Below the pieces are notes generated by a model that had not been told where the DNA came from, did not search any database, and worked only from the letters and a program-made list of their open reading frames with translations. A program made the translations under genes and the position numbers. Below, piece after piece: positions 43,826-56,399 of a DNA stretch of 64,000 nt. The stretch is from Hortaea werneckii. Its lineage: Eukaryota > Ascomycota > Dothideomycetes > Mycosphaerellales > Teratosphaeriaceae. Each line of letters opens with the position of its first letter. Position 1 is the first letter of the stretch. The stretch is from contig JBAOKB010000142.1 of assembly GCA_037044905.1 (NCBI GenBank), positions 1 through 64,000 of the forward strand. Direction: 5' to 3'.

Positions 43826-45214
43826 ATGGCGGAAGCGGTGGAGGAAGTGGTGGGTCAGCCCCAACAGGGTAGTATCATGAAGGACCTCTTCTCTGGCGCC
43901 GTAGGTGGTATGGCGCAGGTATTGATCGGTATGTTCGCTATCCTAACTATCCTGGTTGCGGAGAGCGGTTTTTCGAATGTTTCAACACGTAGCCAACTCG
44001 GAGTAGGGTTCGCGTGATGGACTAGCATCAGCAGACGAGCGCCAATGCATTCGCCACACCAATGTCATGAAGACTTCAGGACACGACTTGATCTCGCTTG
44101 CTGATTCATGAATCAGGTCAACCATTCGGTAAGCCCATTGAACAAAAGGACCGCTCCATCCTCGGCCTAGGCAAACCGGAAACTAATCCCTAGCAAAGAC
44201 ATCGTCAAAGTCCGCCTCCAAACCACGACCGAATACAAAGGCGCCCTGGACTGCGCCACGCAAATCTTCAAGAACGAAGGCGGCAGCGCCTTCTACAAGG
44301 GCACCCTGACCCCACTCCTCGGCATCGGCGCCTGCGTCTCCATCCAATTCGGCGCGTTCAACTACGCCCGTCGCGCCTTCGAAGCCCGCAACGCCGCCGC
44401 CCAAGGCAAATCTGTCCAGCAAATCGCCAACTCCCCGCAACCCCTGGCATACTGGCAGTACTACGCCTCGGGCGCTTTCGCCGGTATCTCGAACACCGTC
44501 CTCTCCTCCCCCATCGAGCATATCCGTATCAGACTCCAGACCCAACCCCATGGGGCTGGAAAGCTGTATCATGGCCCCCTGGATTGTATCGGCAAGCTCT
44601 CCCGGAGTCCGAGTCTGCTGCGTGGGCTGTATAGGGGCACTTCGGTCACTTTCCTAAGGGAGGCCCAGGCGTATGGGTTTTGGTTTTTGAGCTTCGAGTA
44701 TATGATGCAGTCGGATGCGAGGCGGAATGGGATCACGCGTAAGTTGCTCTCAGTCTCTCTATTCCCTCCTGCTTTTCACGGTCGGCCAATTGCTGCCTTT
44801 TTTTTTTTGATTTTTTTTTCCCCCAAAAAGAATATCTTGCTCTTCCTTGACCATGTTCCCAAACACACTCAGATGCTCCTCCTCCACCTTAGGTCAACGG
44901 TGAAGTCGCTGATGTGTATCCACCATCTAGGCAAGGACATCCCGACCTGGAAAATCGCCACCTACGGCGGCATCGCGGGCGAATTCCTCTGGATCTCTTC
45001 CTACCCCTTCGACGTCATCAAGTCCAAGATGCAGACTGATGGCTTCGGCGAGAAGCAGCGGTACAAGACGATGCGGGATACCTTTGCCCAAACCTACCGG
45101 CAGGAGGGGCTCGTAGGGTTCTGGAGAGGTGTTGGGCCCACGCTGCTGAGAGCGATGCCTGTTAGTGCGGGAACTTTTGCTGTGGTGGAGGTTACCATGC
45201 GGTTGATCTCATAG
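43826..45214 (+). CDS. Mitochondrial carrier, Ymc1/Ymc2 type
   Basis: Four exons: 43826-43928, a 12-nt micro-exon 44117-44128, 44199-44738 and 44931-45214, giving about 312 residues. The micro-exon completes the first carrier signature (VLIGQPFDIVKVRLQTT). The other two signatures are SSPIEHIRIRLQTQP and SYPFDVIKSKMQTD, so all three PX[DE]XX[KR] repeats are present with six expected helices. GTLTPLLGIGACVSIQFGAF is a block shared with yeast Ymc1/Ymc2 and their relatives. These inner-membrane carriers are linked to organic and amino acid transport (glycine, glutamate, oleate-dependent respiration); the substrate here cannot be read from sequence. The introns are 188, 70 and 192 bp, longer than elsewhere in the window. 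The third has no stop in the upstream reading frame. Confidence 0.92.
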
Positions 45215-45294
45215 GAGACCAAACTCTATGGAGTGATGCAGTGATAGCTAGATTAGACTCGTATACACTTCATCTAATCCCCGATGGGATAATA
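45215..45294. other. Very short convergent spacer
   Basis: Only 80 bp separate the stop codons of the carrier and COG3 genes, so their 3' untranslated regions must overlap as antisense transcripts. Confidence 0.7.
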
Positions 45295-47941
45295 CTAGTC
45301 ACTAACGTTCCCCCGTTCACTCCCCGCCTCATCCTCATCATCGTCCCCAACCATCTGCCCCACTTCAAACAACCGCTCCATAGCTTCCGCAAACAAATCC
45401 GGTCCCCAGATCTCATCCTCCCTCCCTTTCCCCTTCCGACTGATCTTCCGCCCTTGGCCCTCAATATACGTATCGAAGAACTCCTCGTACGTCACCACCA
45501 CCTGGTCCCGCACAGCCGCCACAAGCGTCTCGCGCGTCCGCGCATCATCCACATACTCCTCCAACTTCCTCCGTAAAGCCGGGACATCCTTCTCCGCTAG
45601 TCCGCGCACCGTGCGTACCGCTTTCAGTCCGTCGAACTCCTTCTTCGCTTTCGCCTGCGCCACCGTTTTCGTCTCGATCGGCGCGGTGATGTGTCCGGCG
45701 TACCCGCTGACGAAATCGTTGATCACGGTCCGGAGTCGTCCGTCCAGCTCCGCTTTCGCATCTAGCATATTCTCCACTACTTTCGGTAGTAAACCGCCGC
45801 CGACAGCGCCGCTGACGAGCCGTACCCAAGACGCGGGATTCCAGAGGCTGCCGCGGTCGCGCAGCTCGTAGAAGGTGTTGGTCACGGAGGAGAAGTCGAA
45901 TTCGACCTCGGGCGGCACGAACTCGATGTCGAAGGCGACGATCTGCTGTTTGAGATACAGCAGGTGCGTGATGAGGAAGAGCTGGCCGTCTTCGGCTTTT
46001 TCGCGCGTGGTTACTAGGCCGCCGGCGTAGACTAGGGAGTAGACGGTCGAGTGTACGATGCGGTGGGCTAGGTCGTCGAAGACGGTACTGTTGACTAGGC
46101 GGTAGATGCGGCGTAAGAGCCAGATGGCTTTGGGCAGCGTCGGGTACCATTCTTTCGAGGCGGATTTGGCGTCTTCGATCGTGAGGTGCTTGCTGATCAT
46201 GCTTTCGGCGTCGCCTATGTCGTCTTCGACGGCGGTAGGCGTTCTTGGGAGTGCGTTGGCCGGTGTCGTTCGCTTCCCGGACAAGACGGGCCCCTTTTTG
46301 ACGGCAGTTGTCGGTAGAGCTTGTTTGGGCCAGTTCAGGTCTTCGACCTTGGGCTTGTAACTCTCGATGCCGTCTCGTAACGCCGTGAGAGCCATGAACA
46401 CGAGCCTGGTCTGGGCATCCTGCAGAACCGGCTGAACAAGCGAGCCAAAATCGAGCTTTCGGCTAGACACACCGCCAGACTCAGAAGGGCTAAGACCAAC
46501 GCTCTCATCATCGTCCTCTTCATCCGAGTCAAGGTCCATATATCTGCCCTGAATCATCGAGCACAGTTCGCATAATTTCTCCAACTTGGTCTCGCGGATG
46601 ACTTTGGGTCGGAGATAGTCGTACAACGGCTCCATCAGGCTTTCCAAGAAATCGTAGAGCGCGCCGTCACTCTCGAACCATTCGTACCATAGCTCGTACT
46701 CATCCAAACAGATGCCTCGCATGAAGCTCAGGCTGGACTTGGCAAAGGCCAGCACATCGGCTTGCTGTGGCATCGAGGTGAGCTCAGCCATCTTTTTGCT
46801 GACCAGAGGAAGTATCAACCGGCCGCGTGTCGTGGAGTAGGATTGATACAGCTCGCGGAGCAAGCTCGCATACTCCGGCTCTCGTCCGGCGTCTACATCA
46901 TCCGGAGTTGGAACAGCTCGTTTCTGAATTTCCAACCCTAGTGCTTTCAGTTCGGGAGCAGGTACACGGAACTTTGCGTAAAGCAAGGCGGAGTGGGTGG
47001 TGTCTTTGAGTTGGCCGCCTTGGATTCGCTTGCTGATGTCCGCCGCAATGTCACCGAGTGACTTGGTGAAGTGATGACGGACCAGCGTCAACGCCCTCGT
47101 AAGTAAAAGTCGGTATCGACTGCGGTACGTGGCGGACTCTTTATGATTAGGATTCGACTCCATGTAGGCCAGACAATTGTCTAGGTTGGAAAGCATCTCA
47201 GCAAAGTCACCTCCTTTGACAAGATTGGCGGCACCAGGAGCGTTCAAACGACGAGTCATCGGCTCCAGGTAGGTGTAGTATCGCGTGTTCTCTTCCACTG
47301 CATCGGCAAGTGCCGTCAGCTTGCGCTGCTCCGATATGAGCGACTCGCACTGTTGTCGGAAGGCATCTGTCTGGGCCTCTACTGTTCTGAAGGAGGTTGA
47401 TAGCTCTGACAAGATGCCTAGGGTGTCCTTGGTAGATCCCAGGAGGCTACCGAGGTGAGAGCTCGACAACTGGAGGCGCTCGTAGTAACTTTGGTATTCC
47501 GCGTTGCTCTCTTCCAGTAGACGGTCTTCGGCAGCGTCAAGCTCGGCATCAAAGTCCAGCTGAGGCGCTTGTTGCGAGACATAGCTACTATGGTTGCCAA
47601 GACTGTTCTTCCTCCGTCTCCCCTCCTGCTCTTTGCGCTTGTACGAAGTGACGACGTGGTAGAAGTCGCTGTAACTCTGTGCCCTTCGGGCTACACTGGC
47701 GGGGGGCGGTCCGACCCAAGCATTGTCTTCCTCGACGGTCTCATGGATAGGCGCTATCGCCACATCAGCCTTCTCTTCGGCCTGGGACCCTCATCAGAAT
47801 TACTACGGAATGGGCCTGGTCGTGGCTTGCATGTGATGCGCTTACCGGCTGCTGGAGTAGCGACTGGCGGCGCTTATGTTGCGGTTTCTCTCTGGCTGTA
47901 CTGGGCGGCGCGGTGAGAGTATGGAACCATGAATCGTCCAT
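45295..47941 (-). CDS. COG3: Conserved oligomeric Golgi complex subunit 3 (COG3/Sec34)
   Basis: Two exons: 47846-47941 and 45295-47781 around a 64-bp intron (GTAAGC..CCAG), giving about 860 residues. The spliced start MDDSWFHTLTAPPSTAREKP reads into IAPIHETVEEDNAWVGPPP, as in other fungal COG3 proteins. The Sec34-like domain starts after a coiled-coil: YYERLQLSSSHLGSLLGSTK, then QCESLISEQRKLTALADAVE and RYYTYLEPMTRRLNAPGAAN. The LDEYELWYEWFESD and FDIEFVPPEVEFDFSSVTNT blocks are conserved in the C-terminal half. The C-terminus is acidic (GDDDEDEAGSERGN). COG is a tether for retrograde vesicles in the Golgi and is needed for glycosylation enzyme retention. An acidic insert (DSDEEDDDESVGL) is disordered. 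Confidence 0.93.
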
Positions 47942-49700
47942 ACTGCAGCCTGGCCAGAGCGGTGGTAGGTACTTCTCATTGAGCTGCCACGGCTGGACGT
48001 GATGCTCCCGTGATCCACGTGTGATGTTGGCGTCACGCTGCCAGTGGCCTCCGGCTGTGTATTATGCATACCGAGGGGCGAAACTTCTGTCCTGGCATAT
48101 CAGGCACCAGCAGCTCAACCGGCCGCGCCGCGAATGATGGCGCCGACATCACATACCGATACGTCCCATGTATCCAATCGACACAGTGTACATGTCGCAC
48201 ACACATGCTAGGTGCTATTGATATGCATACCTACATGACAGTACAGGTGGTTAGAGACGCTCCTCAGGCACACCTGCGTAGAAACCTGAAGTCCTCAACG
48301 ACGACTGTCCACCTCCTCAACTGGCGACTTCCAAGGTTCCAACCAACCCAACTACTACTACAGTACGTGATACAGTACAGTACCTTATACGTATAGCGCG
48401 GCAGACAGCATGGATCCTTCACACCGCTCATGCTTTGCCACATTCTTGCACCCAGTCGGCCCGCGATGGTAGCCGATCAAGCGAGACCACCCGAACCACT
48501 CTTTGCGTGCTTGGGTTGCTTGATCCCACGGCCCTTTCTCCTCATCTTTCTCTGTTCCACAACATCTTAGCCCCGGATCCCGACCCACGCGAGGCTGACT
48601 GAGGCACCTCTTGCATCCACGCTACCTAATCAGAAGCGCGCGGGCTGCTGGTCGATCCTTTCAACGAACGCATTGCCGGCCCATGCAGAGACCGGTAACG
48701 CCTATCACTATTTCTCTTGCCGGTTGGGTTCGCTGGATGGCGTCAGACTCGCTCCTCCATACCGTCCGAAGGCTGTCTGGTTGGGTACGCATGATTGCGA
48801 ACCGGAGCTGTGCAACCCAAACGGGCTCCAGAACCGCAGCCCATCACCACCTTTTATCGGCTTGCCGCTGCGGCCAAGCGCCGGGACATCGGCTCACGCA
48901 CGCCGAGCGACGTGTTTAAGGTACCTCGCCCGTCGTATACACGTTCGAGCGCCAGCCATGGACTGCTTGTTTTGTGATGAGTCGCTTGGTAGGGCCCAGC
49001 CAATATTGCTAAATTGACCTCATCCAGGTGTTTGGGCCAACGGTCAAATTCAATCGTGCACCCCGTGCATCGTGGCAGCCTGGTTGTAGTGGGGCTAGAT
49101 TACCTCTAACGCCACTGCAGGAACTTCTTGCTGTCAACCGCTGCCGGGTTGCAGGTCCTTCTCCTATGATTTTGCACCAAATGCATCGTGTGCTAGTTCA
49201 TCACCTCGCTGGCCAGGGTCGTCTTCTAGGGTGCCCACAGCAGATCCTAGAAAGTCTGGTCTGTAATCTGCCGGAATGCACTCGGCAGCGAGACTACAGG
49301 TTGCATGACCGGGCCTCTGCTCCCAATGGACCTCTATACCCTCCAGTCTTGGCATGACGCTGCACCCATTCTACTAACGGACCAGAGTGACAGGTGCCCC
49401 GTGAAGGAGTTTGATAGACACCAAATGAGACACGCACTAAGACAAAAGGGCTCGAGGCCGAACAACCATAAAGATGAGTTGTCGCCACCAGCAGTGCTGC
49501 AATGCACGAAGCTCGCTTACATTCGTTTCCTACCTGTCCCCCGAACCCTCATGAGCTCGTTAATAAGGCTGCTGGTGGTCGATACCGAGTGGAAGCTAAA
49601 AGCTACCTTGCTCTCATTGCATCTTTTTTGTTGACATTGGAAAAGTTTGGGTTGGCAACTGCATCGTCTTCGTTTTCATTTGGGAGGGTTTTTAGCAGCC
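47942..49700. other. Intergenic (1.76 kb), no gene recognised
   Basis: It carries the divergent promoters of COG3 (minus) and the RRM gene (plus). Short open frames, up to about 114 codons, show no domain and no splice continuity. No tRNA or repeat seen. Confidence 0.45.
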
Positions 49701-50945
49701 ATGTCTAGAACTGCAATAGCACGGAGCAACAATGTGGGACCATATTTCTTGACCATCGAAGGCGTAAGCTCTCAATCAATGGACCGCATAACTCAGAGTG
49801 AATTTTGACGGTTTTTAGCTCCCGAAGGAATACACATGGCAGGACCTAAAAGACCTCATCCGCGGAGAGGCTTCCCATGGCATATGGACGGATATGCATA
49901 TCCATCCGAACGGAAAAGCAGGCGGCAAGGGCCACGCCCGTGTTCAGCGGGAAGATGAAGCTCGCAAGCTATACAGTAGAACGCCCAACACCATTCTCGT
50001 CTCCTTACGACTGACATTTACCAGGATATCTTACAACCAACCTGATCGAACGGAGAAAGCTTCGAGTCCACCTGTGGGACATCAGCGATCCGGCGAAGGA
50101 GCGATTTCTTTGTTGCAACTGTGAAAGCCCAGCTTTTCACTCTGCTCAGAACTACCAGGCGCAAGGTCTCGAGGTCGCCCAGATGGCAGCCCTTCCTGGG
50201 TGGCAGGCGATACAGCCGGTATCATCAATGCCCACTTCTCCAGCGTCGTACTCCATGGCTCCTGCGACCACGTACTCACAGCGACCGGCTCCAGCTCCGA
50301 ATCCGACCCTCGCTTTAACGGCGACTACGCAAGCTGCTCTCGTTCACGCCATGTCGAGCATGCAAATCAGCTCTCAAGACCCTCGCCTCCAGGATCCGAG
50401 ATGGATCGCGTACTTCCAGCAACAATATGCCCAGGCTGCTCGTGCGCAGACAACTTCAAGTCAGCAGCAATCCCGCCTCCCCGTCTACACGATATCGCCG
50501 TCAGGCACCCCAATCAACATGACCCACGGTCACGTCAAGACGGAGGCACGCGGTATCTTCGTTAGCGGCCTCAACTTCGAAGCACGTGCCAAGGAAGTCG
50601 AGGCCCTATTCAGCCAGGCCGGACCCATCACCAAATGCGACCTGCCCAAGAACACCTCCACCGGCAAACTAAAGGGCAACGCCATGATCCAGTATGCCTC
50701 GGCCGCGTCAGTCCAGAAGGCCATCGACATGTTCCACAAGCAGAAGTACCTGGGCATGGAGCTCCGAGTCAGGCGCGACAAGGAGGCCATTCCCGTCAGC
50801 TCCCCTCCCTCCGCCGCGCAAGCAAGGAAGAACGCGGAGCCAATCATCGTCAATGGTTCCCGTGTAGGTCGATACCCATTGATGCGTTTTCTTAGCATGT
50901 GCGCTAACTGATCAAAAGACTAGGAATGATTCCGTCGTCAGTTGA
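49701..50945 (+). CDS. RNA-binding protein with two RRM domains
   Basis: Four exons (49701-49763, 49819-49975, 50025-50863, 50919-50945) give about 361 residues; introns of 55, 49 and 55 bp. RRM1 is split by introns: YFLTIEGLPKEYTWQDLKDL (RNP2-like IEGLP), then GGKGHARVQREDEARKLYRY. RRM2 is intact: RGIFVSGLNFEARAKEVEAL (RNP2 IFVSGL) and KLKGNAMIQYASAASVQKAI (RNP1-like KGNAMIQY). A Cys-rich motif FLCCNCESPAFH follows RRM1, and a Gln/Ser/Pro/Thr-rich linker joins the two domains. The final intron (50864-50918) has a GCTAAC branch site and an AAAG acceptor and gives the ending SRTRNDSVVS. If it is retained the ending is VGRYPLMRFLSMCAN. Targets are unknown; the architecture suggests an mRNA-binding or splicing-related protein. 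Confidence 0.83.
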
Positions 50946-51869
50946 TTGACTTGTTGCGAGCTTGGGTAAACGACTAGATTGTTGACAGTATCAGTGTTTT
51001 TGTTCGGGGTTTGATAAGTCGTTTCATCTCTGCAAAAGTACTAGTACTTCAGCCGGTTATCTTAGCGAGACTGCCGGGGCCGGGGGAGGGGGGGGTTTCT
51101 GAAGGATGATGCTATCATGTTCGCATTTATTTCCCTTACGACCGGAACCGCACCGCGGTCAACGTTCTGCAACCTGCAGGCCCCACCCTTCCTACTTATC
51201 CACTTCCCCGCACTTCCTTCTGCTTCTCATTAGGCTGTCGATTGCTACGCAGGTGCGCAGCTGCGCATGCGAGGTTTTGTGCAACACCATTCTATCCCCA
51301 TTATGATCCCGTCTCAATCATGCAAGGTCCAAACGGCTTCCGTGCCCCGGTTCTCTTCCTGCAAGCCACGAGCAGGGATTAAACCTTGCCCTGGTTTTGC
51401 AAGGTCGCGATCGGTACATACATAGTGTGTTTGACGGCTGACAGACCTAGAGCTTCTCGCTCGGCTCCGTCCTGTCCTTTGGTCGGTCCGGAATGGAATG
51501 CGACCTAGAGCCTACCCCGCCGACCCGGGTCCTGGGATCGCACCCGATGGTCTTCCGAAACTTCGGCCGAGCACTCTTACCTTCTACTTTTGGTATAAGA
51601 GAGGTGAGAAGACGGGTCGATGTCAAGAGTGCTGGGCCGTCATGCATCATCTTGGTTGACAACCAATTTTCGCAATGGCGGCATGGTCTTGGTCTTTGAA
51701 ACGAGGTTCTCTTCTTCCCAACGCGGCAGTGCAAGTTATCTGATGCGATCTGTCATGTTCGATCCATTTACACTAAACAGCTTGCCAAACTTGTATTGCC
51801 ACTTTCTTGCATCGGTAGAATTCATACCTCCGCTAGTCGGAAGGTCTATGCGCTTCGCGTTAATTTAGC
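50946..51869. other. Last unmutated intergenic stretch before the AT-rich block
   Basis: About 920 bp of normal composition with a G-rich patch (51074-51097). No gene recognised. It ends abruptly at the start of the AT-rich block near 51870. Confidence 0.5.
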
Positions 51870-52149
51870 TTCGCGTCGCCTACACCTTTAATCTTTATTA
51901 ACCTATAGATTATTAACAATATAGCCGAATATAGCCCCGGAACCTGTAGAGTAATTCTATAATACTACCTTGTTAATTAGGAAAAGTAGGTTAATATTAC
52001 GCGCAAAATTAATAGAGTTACGCTTAATAGAGCACGTATAGTAGTAAAGCGAGTAAAGTAACACGCCTTAAGTAGTTATATACGCGATATTCTTTGTATA
52101 ACCTTATTAAAACTACGTAGTAGTTAGCTATCGGTTACTCTACTAGGCT

Positions 52150-53650
52150 TATACCTTTTATAGAAGATTTAATACATTATTTATAATATAGAGGACACTT
52201 AGAACTAGATTAAAGCTACCTCTTACGCCTTTAAAAGTATACATACGACTATTTACTAAGAACTACTACAAGAGCTATTAAAATCTACTATATATAATAT
52301 CCTTTAGTAAGAGGACTATAATAGAGAGGATCTACTAGATAAGAGGCCTATTAAGTATAAACGAGGTATCGAAAAGCCTACCTTAAGTAAGCTAGATCTA
52401 AAGTACTAAGAGCGCTATATTAAATAGATACTAGCCTTTAAAGACTTTAAGGTCCTTCTTATTAGTATAGATAAAATACCTATCTACTTTAGTAGTATGC
52501 CTTATTAGTAAGTCTCTATACTAGAAGGGATAGATAAAGTAGTCGACAACCTCTAGCTAAGCTTTTAACTTATATAGATAGCTAGTTGTTATACTAATAC
52601 TAGAGCTATTAGGCCCTACTATATATAGATTAAAGAGAGCCTAGAGGATAAATAGCTACTAGCTAAGCGCTTAAAGTAATAAAAGTAAACTCTCTATAAC
52701 TTTATTAACTAATAGAGGTACTAGTTAACTATATCTTATATTTAGTAGTAGTAGGCCTTTATAGAGGCTAACTATTAAGTATAAGCTATAAAGGACTCTC
52801 TACTACCTAGTACTAAAGGTAAGAGGTAGCTATTATATTTAGTCGATAGCCAAAAGCCTTTCTATAAGATTAACGAAAGCTTAGTATAAGACTATAGTAA
52901 AGGTAGTATTAACTTTATATACTATACCTTTAACTAGTACTATAATTGGTTCTTCCCTTTTATTATAGAACTTAAGTGCCTTAATCTAACTAAGAGAGTA
53001 TTAATTACTAAAGATAATATAGCCCTATACTATAGAGTACGTCGCCTACTTTAGCTAGAGATTAAAGCTTAAGGAATTAAGTTTCTTAACTATCTACCTA
53101 ACTTATTAGACCTCTACTCTATTAAATAGCTTTATAAGTATTAGAAAAAAGAGCTCTATAAGTATAGAGCTTTAGTTTAAAGTAGTATAGCTATAGTAAA
53201 GAATAAAGTAAGACGAGAGGTTAAGTAGGTATAGAGCCTTTTAGCTTTATTTAACTATAAAGTTTAGAATACTATAAGATTAGCCTATTATTAAGGCCTA
53301 GTATATAGATTAAAGCAAGTAGATCTACCTTATAGTAATAAATATAAGGATAGTATCTAGATATAACTAAATAATAGCCTTTAAAGTACTAAATAATACC
53401 TCTTAAAACGCTAAGACTAAATAGACTTTATAACTAGTAGAAGTAATCTAGTAACTCTTCTATTTACTTAAAATTTACTAGTAACAAATATAGCTAGCTA
53501 CCTCTAGGTCTCGATATTAAGATAGTATAATCTCTATAGTCTATCTAATTATAAAGTAGTATATAGAAAATTTCTTAGAAAAGCTATCGTTTTGTTTCTA
53601 CTCTATAAGTAAAGCTAGGAAAAGTCGTTCGTTCTAATTGTAGCGCTTTT
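52150..53650 (+). pseudogene. Unidentified RIP-degraded coding repeat
   Basis: On the plus strand one can follow protein-like stretches with stops where Gln codons are expected, for example RPYYI, IKESLED, LLAKRLK and, farther on, SLLALFNYKV and TIRLAYY. Only short pieces are quoted because the frame is full of TAG and TAA. This suggests a former multi-copy gene or transposon-borne gene read rightwards. I could not match it to a transposase, reverse transcriptase or DUF3435 recombinase with confidence. Boundaries are approximate. Confidence 0.45.
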
Positions 53651-56399
53651 ATCTTCTACTAGAGCGATTTAGCTAGAATAACCTAGATAATTGTTCTAAT
53701 CTAAGCGTACTAAAGAAGAAGAGGCTATAAGCTAGAATTCTAGCTATAGAGATTCTATAGGATAGTAGAGCCGCTATTATTTCTAATTATTCGGAGCTAA
53801 TAATAACGATAGCTATACTCTTGTAGAACTATTTAGCTATACTCCTTCTTTAGGTTGTTTACTTATATACTTTTCCTTTCTTAGAGCGTTTGTTTAAGGT
53901 TAAAGAAGTATCTAGATTATACTCTAAAACGAATCGAAATTTAAGATTGTCTTAGCTAGTTAGTAATAGTAACGTATCGTTTATAGTCTTAGGATAATTG
54001 CGTACTACTTCTTATATACTATAAGTCTTAGAAGGTATAAGGGGTATACATTAATTGTTCTAAGTATATTCTTTACTAGTATACCTAAATTGGATCCTAT
54101 TGTTATAGTATTAGACAATTTTGTAGTACTAAGTATAATATCTAGACTCTTAGACCTATAGTAGGTATTACTAAGTCTTAGATAGATAGTACTAATAAGA
54201 TTAAAGCCTAAGAGCCTCTTTAAAGCTAGCCTACGCTTGCCTAGGTAATATACTATCTATTATATAGTATAGATAAAATCTTAAAGTAGCTTAGTAAACT
54301 TCTCTAAGACTATAATAAGACGTAGATATTAAAAATATTTAATCTAGTAGTAGTAGTAGTACTTAGTAGTAGTAGTAGTACTCGATAGTAGTAGTAGTAG
54401 TAGTTAGTCCCTAACGAGGTCTTCTATTTATAACATTCTCTTTGTTTTTAATAGAGACGTAACTTGTCCTACTAAAAGTCTAGTCTATACTATATAAAAA
54501 TAGCTTATAGTATAACGTTAATTAGGAAGTATAGCAAGTATTTTATATATATAGAATTTAAGAGTCTCTAGTAGCTAGATTCTAATTCCGACAATACTAC
54601 AATTTTCTTGTTTTTGTTAATTTGTCGGTATTCTAATATATAGTAATCCTAGGTATACCTAGTTATATAGGTTATCTTAGCCCTTAACTATTATTTAAAT
54701 TATTCTATAGTAGTAATATATAGCTTAGTAGTAGTTAAAGAAGCGGCTTAGGGGCCTAATATAGTCTTTAGAGCTCTTTTTTAAGGATTAAATTATTTAC
54801 TAGAGAATTTAGTTTCGTTAGGCAAAGTATAAAGCAATATACTATTCCTCTATATTAATTAATTTCTTATTACTATTTCTTAGTACTTAAAAGTTCGTTT
54901 TTATACTTTCTAGCTAATAGTACATTAAGCTAATTAAGGAGAGATATATATCTACGCTATTATACTCTAAGTTTATATAGTTTAGTATATCTAGGACAAA
55001 TAACTATAGGAGGTTAAAACTTGTTATTATAACTAGGCCAAAATCCTTTCTCTAGACATTATTATATTTAAGGATTGCTTTACTATTCTATTCTATAAAC
55101 TAATATTTATAACTAATCTTGTCCTTAGTAATACCTAGGAGGCTAAGTAGAAGATAGAAGGTTAAAGTAGTATTTAGTCTATAGATTAGAACTAGACATA
55201 TGCCTTTCTAGAATAATACTTTAAAGATAGCCTTAATCTATAGCTTTAAGAAGTTTAAAACATTAGTAGTGTTCTTTAACTAATCTATTTTATATTATAG
55301 GGTACTATCTAATACCTTCCTTAAGTTATTTGTTTAGCCTACGAGAGCCTAGCTAAAATCTCTCCTAGAAGGCTTTTAGTACTTTCTATTTATCGACAAA
55401 ACTTTATATAAGATATATACCTTAACTTTCTATAAAATACTCTTCTAGGAATTTGTAATATAAGCTAGAGACTAGAGACTAATCTCGTATATATTTAGGT
55501 CTAGGACTTAGAGACTATAGATTCTATCTAGGTATTACTCCTAATACTAAGAAGTATTATCCTTTTATAGTACAAAAGTATCTAGTCTATTTACTTATTA
55601 GCTTATACTCTCTTAATCTTTTAACCTTAGAAAGTAGTTAGTATTGTATAGGCCCTAGAGGTTAATTAATAAAGTTATACCTAATACTTCTCGGAGGTAT
55701 CTCCTATCTTACTTAGAAGTACTATCTACCTAGATAGGTAGAAGCTAGGACATTAAAGTAGTAACCTATAGATTTATACCTACTAATGTCGTACGCTTAA
55801 TATAATCTTTCTATAGGGAGAGCTACTATGTTTCTAGTAGCTAAGCCGACGTCTCTAAAGTTAAGTAGACTTAGAAGTAATGTCTTTTTGTCTATTATAG
55901 TAAATAGGTAAGTTTGGTTTTCTAACTAGTTCTAGAAAGAAAGAAATACCTATTTCCTATTATATAGCTAGCTTTCTATACTAAGGTAGCTATACTATTA
56001 GAAGTAGGCTTTAAGCTAACGTATTCCTTTAGACTCTACTACGCCTATACTATCTTATTAGCGCTTTAGGCTAGGAGATACTATACTAGCGAAAAATACT
56101 ATTATACTTTAGAATTTACGCTATATATACTAAATCTAGTAAGGACCTCTAAACTAGCTAGTATTAGCCTATTAACTATAATATACTACTTCTTAATCTA
56201 GTAGATAAAGCTATTTTTTCGTAGTATAGAACTTTTAAAGGTGTTATTACTTTAATAGAAGTATTATTACTTTACTACTTTATTAATAGTACTACGTACG
56301 CCCCCTTATATAGTCCTATAGGCTAAGGTACTCTTTAGAAAGGGCTAGTTAAATACTATTACTATTAGTAGTTAGCTTAGATATAATAAAAGGATAATC
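53651..56399. other. RIP-mutated DNA, element not identified
   Basis: About 2.7 kb of TA-rich sequence without a recognisable domain on either strand. It may be non-coding parts of the unidentified repeat to its left, another dead element, or the 5' part of the DDE element to its right. Confidence 0.4.
54341..54405 (+). repeat. (TAG)n microsatellite, probably a mutated (CAG)n
   Basis: Three runs of TAG/AGT trinucleotides separated by ACT and CTCGA words. In a RIP-affected block, CAG repeats turn into TAG repeats, so this probably was a CAG (Gln) tract on this strand. Confidence 0.65.
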
